Shown here piece after piece: positions 4,201 through 6,615 of a stretch of DNA of 6,615 nt. Each line of letters opens with the position of its first letter. The first letter of the stretch is position 1. The position numbers and the translations under genes are program-made. Source of the DNA: Succinatimonas sp. UBA6849 (GTDB taxonomy: Bacteria; Pseudomonadota; Gammaproteobacteria; Enterobacterales; Succinivibrionaceae). The notes under the pieces are model-generated. The model searched no databases, was not told the DNA's origin, and saw nothing but the letters and a program-made list of their open reading frames with translations. The stretch lies in contig DKDL01000111.1 of the NCBI GenBank assembly GCA_002449335.1, forward strand, positions 1-6,615, given 5' to 3'.

Positions 4201-6285
4201 GTGAGCAACAAGAATTATATTATTTCAGTAGGTCACTGCAGACATTTAGGTGCAACTATTGAAAAAGATGGTGTAAATTTCGCCGTTTGGGCACCAGATG
4301 CAGCTGAAATTGATCTGCTACTGTTCGATGCTGTAGATGACGATTCCCCTTATATCGTACATCTGTCCTCTACTGTGTTTAAATCCACCTATTTTTGGCA
4401 TGTATTTGTTCATAATATCGGTGTAGGACAAATCTATGCTTATAGAGTAACCAAGATCATTGATAGTCCTCAGGCTCAATCTCAAGCAGAAGAGCTTAAC
4501 AAGATCTTAATCGATCCTTATGGAAAAAGAGTACTCTTCCCTGATGACTACAAAAGATTCCAGCCTAAAGACGAGAAGCTTGCTTTTAAATATGCTCCAA
4601 AGAGTGCTGTTATCAATGTTGATGAATACGACTGGGGTATTGATACCTTTCCTCATCACTCACTTGAGAACACCATCATCTATGAGATGCATGTAAAGGG
4701 CTTTACAGCAGATAAAAGCTCAGGTCTATCTGATGAGATAAGAGGTACCTATAGAGGACTTATTGAAAAGATCCCTTATCTTGTGGAACTGGGCATTACC
4801 GCAGTAGAACTCATGCCTGTATATCAGTTCGATGAAAAGGATGCTAGACCTAATATGGATAACTATTGGGGCTACAGTCCTATGGCATTTTTCTCTGTAC
4901 ACGAAGGCTACAGCTCTGATAAAAGTATTGAAGGACCTGTAAATGAGTTTCGTGACATGGTCAAAGCTCTTCACAGAAACGGTATTGAAGTTATCTTGGA
5001 TGTAGTTTATAACCACACCTCTGAAGGCGATGAGAACGGTCCTAGCTACTGTTTTAAAGGTTTTGACAAGGATGGCTACTACATCATTAAAGATGGCTAT
5101 TATCAGAACTACTCAGGATGCGGAAACTCTTTAAATGCAAACCAGCCAGTTGTAAGAAACCTTATTATTGACTCTTTAGTCTTCTGGCATGAGAAGATGC
5201 ATGTTGACGGATTTAGATTTGATTTGGCATCTATTCTAACCAGAGACAAATTTGGCGCCCCAATGAACGACAACTCTACCTTGTTGTCAATTGATGCAAA
5301 CAGACGACTTGCTGAGGCAAAGTTGATTGCAGAACCTTGGGATGCAGGTGGTCTATATCAGTTAGGTGCTATTTCTGGCTCTAAATGGAGAGAGTGGAAC
5401 GGTCAGTTCAGAGATGATGTCAGAAGCTTTATGAGAGCAGATCCAGGTATGGTCAAGAAGTTTGTTTTAAGACTTTTAGGCTCTCCTGATATTTATAACG
5501 AGCATATGGTTGATGCTCAAAAGTCAGTTAACTTTATCACCTGCCATGACGGCTTTACTCTATATGATTTGGTTTGCTACTCACACAAGCATAATCTTGC
5601 AAACGGTGAGCACAACCGTGATGGTAATGACAATAACTACTCAGCTAACTACGGTTACGAAGGTCCTACTGATGATGTTCATTTAAATGAATTAAGACTT
5701 CGTCAGGTCAAAAACTTCATGGCAATTACCATGCTCTCACTAGGAACTCCAATGATCTGCATGGGTGATGAAGTATTGCGCTCTCAAAAAGGTAATAACA
5801 ACGCCTATTGTCAGGATAATAAACTCAGTTATTTAAACTGGGATCTTAATGAACAGCAACGAGAGATGTTTGACTTTACCAAGACCTTAATTGGCCTATC
5901 AAGAATCGGTAAAATTAAACATGTAAATGACACTCCACACCATAAACTTGACAGACTGCTCACTAATGCAAAGATCCAGTGGCATGGCATTAAGCCATTC
6001 CAACCTGATTGGTCTGATATGTCTCACTCAATAGGCTTTTTATACTACTACAGTAAGCAAGAGATGTATGCCTACATCTTTGTTAATGCCTTTTGGGAGG
6101 ATTTGACCATTGAAATACCTTGTGTTCCAGGTCACCTTGATAAAAGCTGGTATCAGTTCATCAATACCTCATTAGGACCTGGTAAAGATGTTACTCCTTT
6201 CTATATGAGTACAAGATACCACGCTGGCGACAAGCTTAAGGTAAAAAGCAGAACTGTTTTAATGCTACTCTGCCCTAGCACTTAA
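4201..6285 (+). CDS. glgX: glycogen debranching enzyme, GlgX/isoamylase type (GH13)
   Basis: A 694-residue cytoplasmic enzyme that hydrolyses alpha-1,6 branch links of glycogen or limit dextrins. The GTG start at 4201 has AAGGA (4187-4191) nine bases upstream, and the protein then begins in register with the family (HLGATIEKDGVNFAVWAPDA, 15-34). Residues about 15-110 are the CBM48-type N-terminal domain. The GH13 barrel follows with region I DVVYNHT (267-273), region II GFRFD with nucleophile Asp341, region III IAEPWD with acid Glu378, and region IV CHD with Asp450. The NGEHNRDGNDNNYS stretch (468-481) is typical of GlgX and TreX-like debranching enzymes. A C-terminal beta domain ends near RTVLML. 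The catalytic triad is intact and the length is slightly above E. coli GlgX (about 657). A strong terminator follows eight bases after the stop, so the gene is probably monocistronic. Isoamylase versus GlgX specificity cannot be decided from the sequence. Confidence 0.93.
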   Translation: MSNKNYIISVGHCRHLGATIEKDGVNFAVWAPDAAEIDLLLFDAVDDDSPYIVHLSSTVFKSTYFWHVFVHNIGVGQIYAYRVTKIIDSPQAQSQAEELNKILIDPYGKRVLFPDDYKRFQPKDEKLAFKYAPKSAVINVDEYDWGIDTFPHHSLENTIIYEMHVKGFTADKSSGLSDEIRGTYRGLIEKIPYLVELGITAVELMPVYQFDEKDARPNMDNYWGYSPMAFFSVHEGYSSDKSIEGPVNEFRDMVKALHRNGIEVILDVVYNHTSEGDENGPSYCFKGFDKDGYYIIKDGYYQNYSGCGNSLNANQPVVRNLIIDSLVFWHEKMHVDGFRFDLASILTRDKFGAPMNDNSTLLSIDANRRLAEAKLIAEPWDAGGLYQLGAISGSKWREWNGQFRDDVRSFMRADPGMVKKFVLRLLGSPDIYNEHMVDAQKSVNFITCHDGFTLYDLVCYSHKHNLANGEHNRDGNDNNYSANYGYEGPTDDVHLNELRLRQVKNFMAITMLSLGTPMICMGDEVLRSQKGNNNAYCQDNKLSYLNWDLNEQQREMFDFTKTLIGLSRIGKIKHVNDTPHHKLDRLLTNAKIQWHGIKPFQPDWSDMSHSIGFLYYYSKQEMYAYIFVNAFWEDLTIEIPCVPGHLDKSWYQFINTSLGPGKDVTPFYMSTRYHAGDKLKVKSRTVLMLLCPST

Positions 6286-6292
6286 CCATTAC

Positions 6293-6327
6293 AACTGCCT
6301 ATTTCTTATGTAAATAGGTAGTTTCTT
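6293..6327 (+). terminator. rho-independent terminator after the debranching enzyme gene
   Basis: AACTGCCTATTT (6293-6304) pairs with AAATAGGTAGTT (6312-6323) over 12 bp with one G-U wobble and a 7-base loop. A short U-rich tail (TTTCTT, 6322-6327) follows. It begins eight bases beyond the stop codon. Confidence 0.8.
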
Positions 6328-6351
6328 GCAGTAAAAAATAATTATATAAGT

Positions 6352-6408
6352 TTTAATATAAATATATTAAATATCTTGCTATATTTAATAAGATTAGTTA
6401 AACTAATC
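6352..6408. repeat. three overlapping or abutting palindromes in the AT-rich spacer
   Basis: Three perfect inverted repeats occur within 57 bp: TTTAATAT-N4-ATATTAAA (6352-6371), TATTAAATAT-N6-ATATTTAATA (6365-6390) and GATTAGTT-A-AACTAATC (6392-6408). The first two share an arm region and so are mutually exclusive if folded. They sit well upstream of the next gene's -10 box. They could be operators, sites for a nucleoid protein or a DNA-bending region; the low complexity of A/T sequence makes some symmetry expected by chance, though the third contains G/C in each arm. Confidence 0.5.
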
Positions 6409-6492
6409 GTCAGCAGTATTTAAAAGAATTTCTAAGTCAGCAAAATTCAGATCAAAACAAGCGAATATAAAGAAAGATCGATGCTAAAAGTT

Positions 6493-6535
6493 GTGTTCAA
6501 AATATTAAATTTTGAATTACGGAACACGTTATAAT
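6493..6535 (+). promoter_or_regulatory. promoter region of the right-edge gene with nested inverted repeats
   Basis: A perfect -10 TATAAT lies at 6530-6535, about 35 bases before the next ATG; no good -35 hexamer stands at 16-18 bp. Just upstream are two inverted repeats, TTCAAAAT-N5-ATTTTGAA (6496-6516) and GTGTTC (6493-6498) with GAACAC (6522-6527). Together they cover the -35 position, which suggests a regulated promoter whose factor is unknown. Confidence 0.45.
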
Positions 6536-6569
6536 TAAGCATTAGCAATAAAAGGACAGGATCAATAAA

Positions 6570-6615
6570 ATGAGCAACAAACAATTCTTAGAGTTACCAG
6601 AAAGTCCTACAAGTT
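6570..6615 (+). CDS. 5' end of a gene cut by the window edge, product unknown
   Basis: ATG at 6570, with CAGGA (6557-6561) eight bases upstream, starts 15 visible codons (MSNKQFLELPESPTS) that run off the window. Its ribosome site, its -10 box and the open frame support a real gene. The first 11 bases after the initiator's first base match the start of the debranching enzyme gene (both encode MSNK), probably by chance. A glycogen or maltodextrin enzyme would fit the neighbourhood, but 15 residues do not identify it. Confidence 0.65.
   Translation, partial: MSNKQFLELPESPTS

Noticed and set aside
4726..5016. 96-codon minus-strand frame inside the debranching enzyme gene
   Set aside because: It is antisense to the conserved catalytic barrel and has no recognisable product.
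6481..6534. 17-codon frame before the right-edge gene
   Set aside because: It is very short, has no ribosome site and overlaps the repeats and -10 box of the proposed promoter.

Overview
The window looks like chromosomal DNA from an AT-rich, fermentative gammaproteobacterium. I would guess a Succinivibrio/Anaerobiospirillum-type gut or rumen anaerobe, but only from AT-rich base composition and a general impression of the nadE and glgX proteins; no marker gene fixes the taxonomy. Spacers are clearly more AT-rich than the genes. There are three complete protein genes and two gene starts cut by the window edges. I see no tRNA, rRNA, CRISPR array or complete insertion sequence.

Layout. (1) 1-111, minus strand: the start of an unrecognised reading frame that runs off the left edge. 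(2) 112-485: non-coding spacer with two 10-bp palindromes and a short tandem motif. (3) 486-1547, plus strand: a 353-residue AAA+ ATPase whose N-terminal segment and AAA core resemble the IetA-type ATPases that normally sit beside a subtilisin-like (S8) protease. No protease follows here. There is only a 40-codon frame starting one base after the ATPase stop, then a strong hairpin. (4) 1787-3652, minus strand, convergent with the ATPase: a full-length NAD+ synthetase of the glutamine-dependent architecture. Its synthetase domain looks intact, but its nitrilase-like glutaminase domain appears to lack the catalytic Lys and Cys. (5) 3653-4200: a 548-bp divergent intergenic region dense in repeats, with candidate promoters for both flanking genes. 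(6) 4201-6285, plus strand: a GlgX/isoamylase-type glycogen debranching enzyme starting at GTG, followed by a good rho-independent terminator. (7) 6286-6569: AT-rich spacer with a run of near-contiguous palindromes and a promoter. (8) 6570-6615: the first 15 codons of another plus-strand gene.

How the genes relate. NadE makes the final step of NAD+ synthesis and GlgX debranches storage glycogen; both are core metabolism and are transcribed divergently from one regulatory spacer. The AAA+ ATPase is the accessory element. Its family association is with protease-linked defence or toxin-antitoxin modules, and here it appears to stand alone, possibly as a remnant or a domesticated regulator. The two observations most worth following are the apparently dead glutaminase domain of NadE and the orphan IetA-like ATPase. 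All family assignments come from reading motifs; no database search was done.
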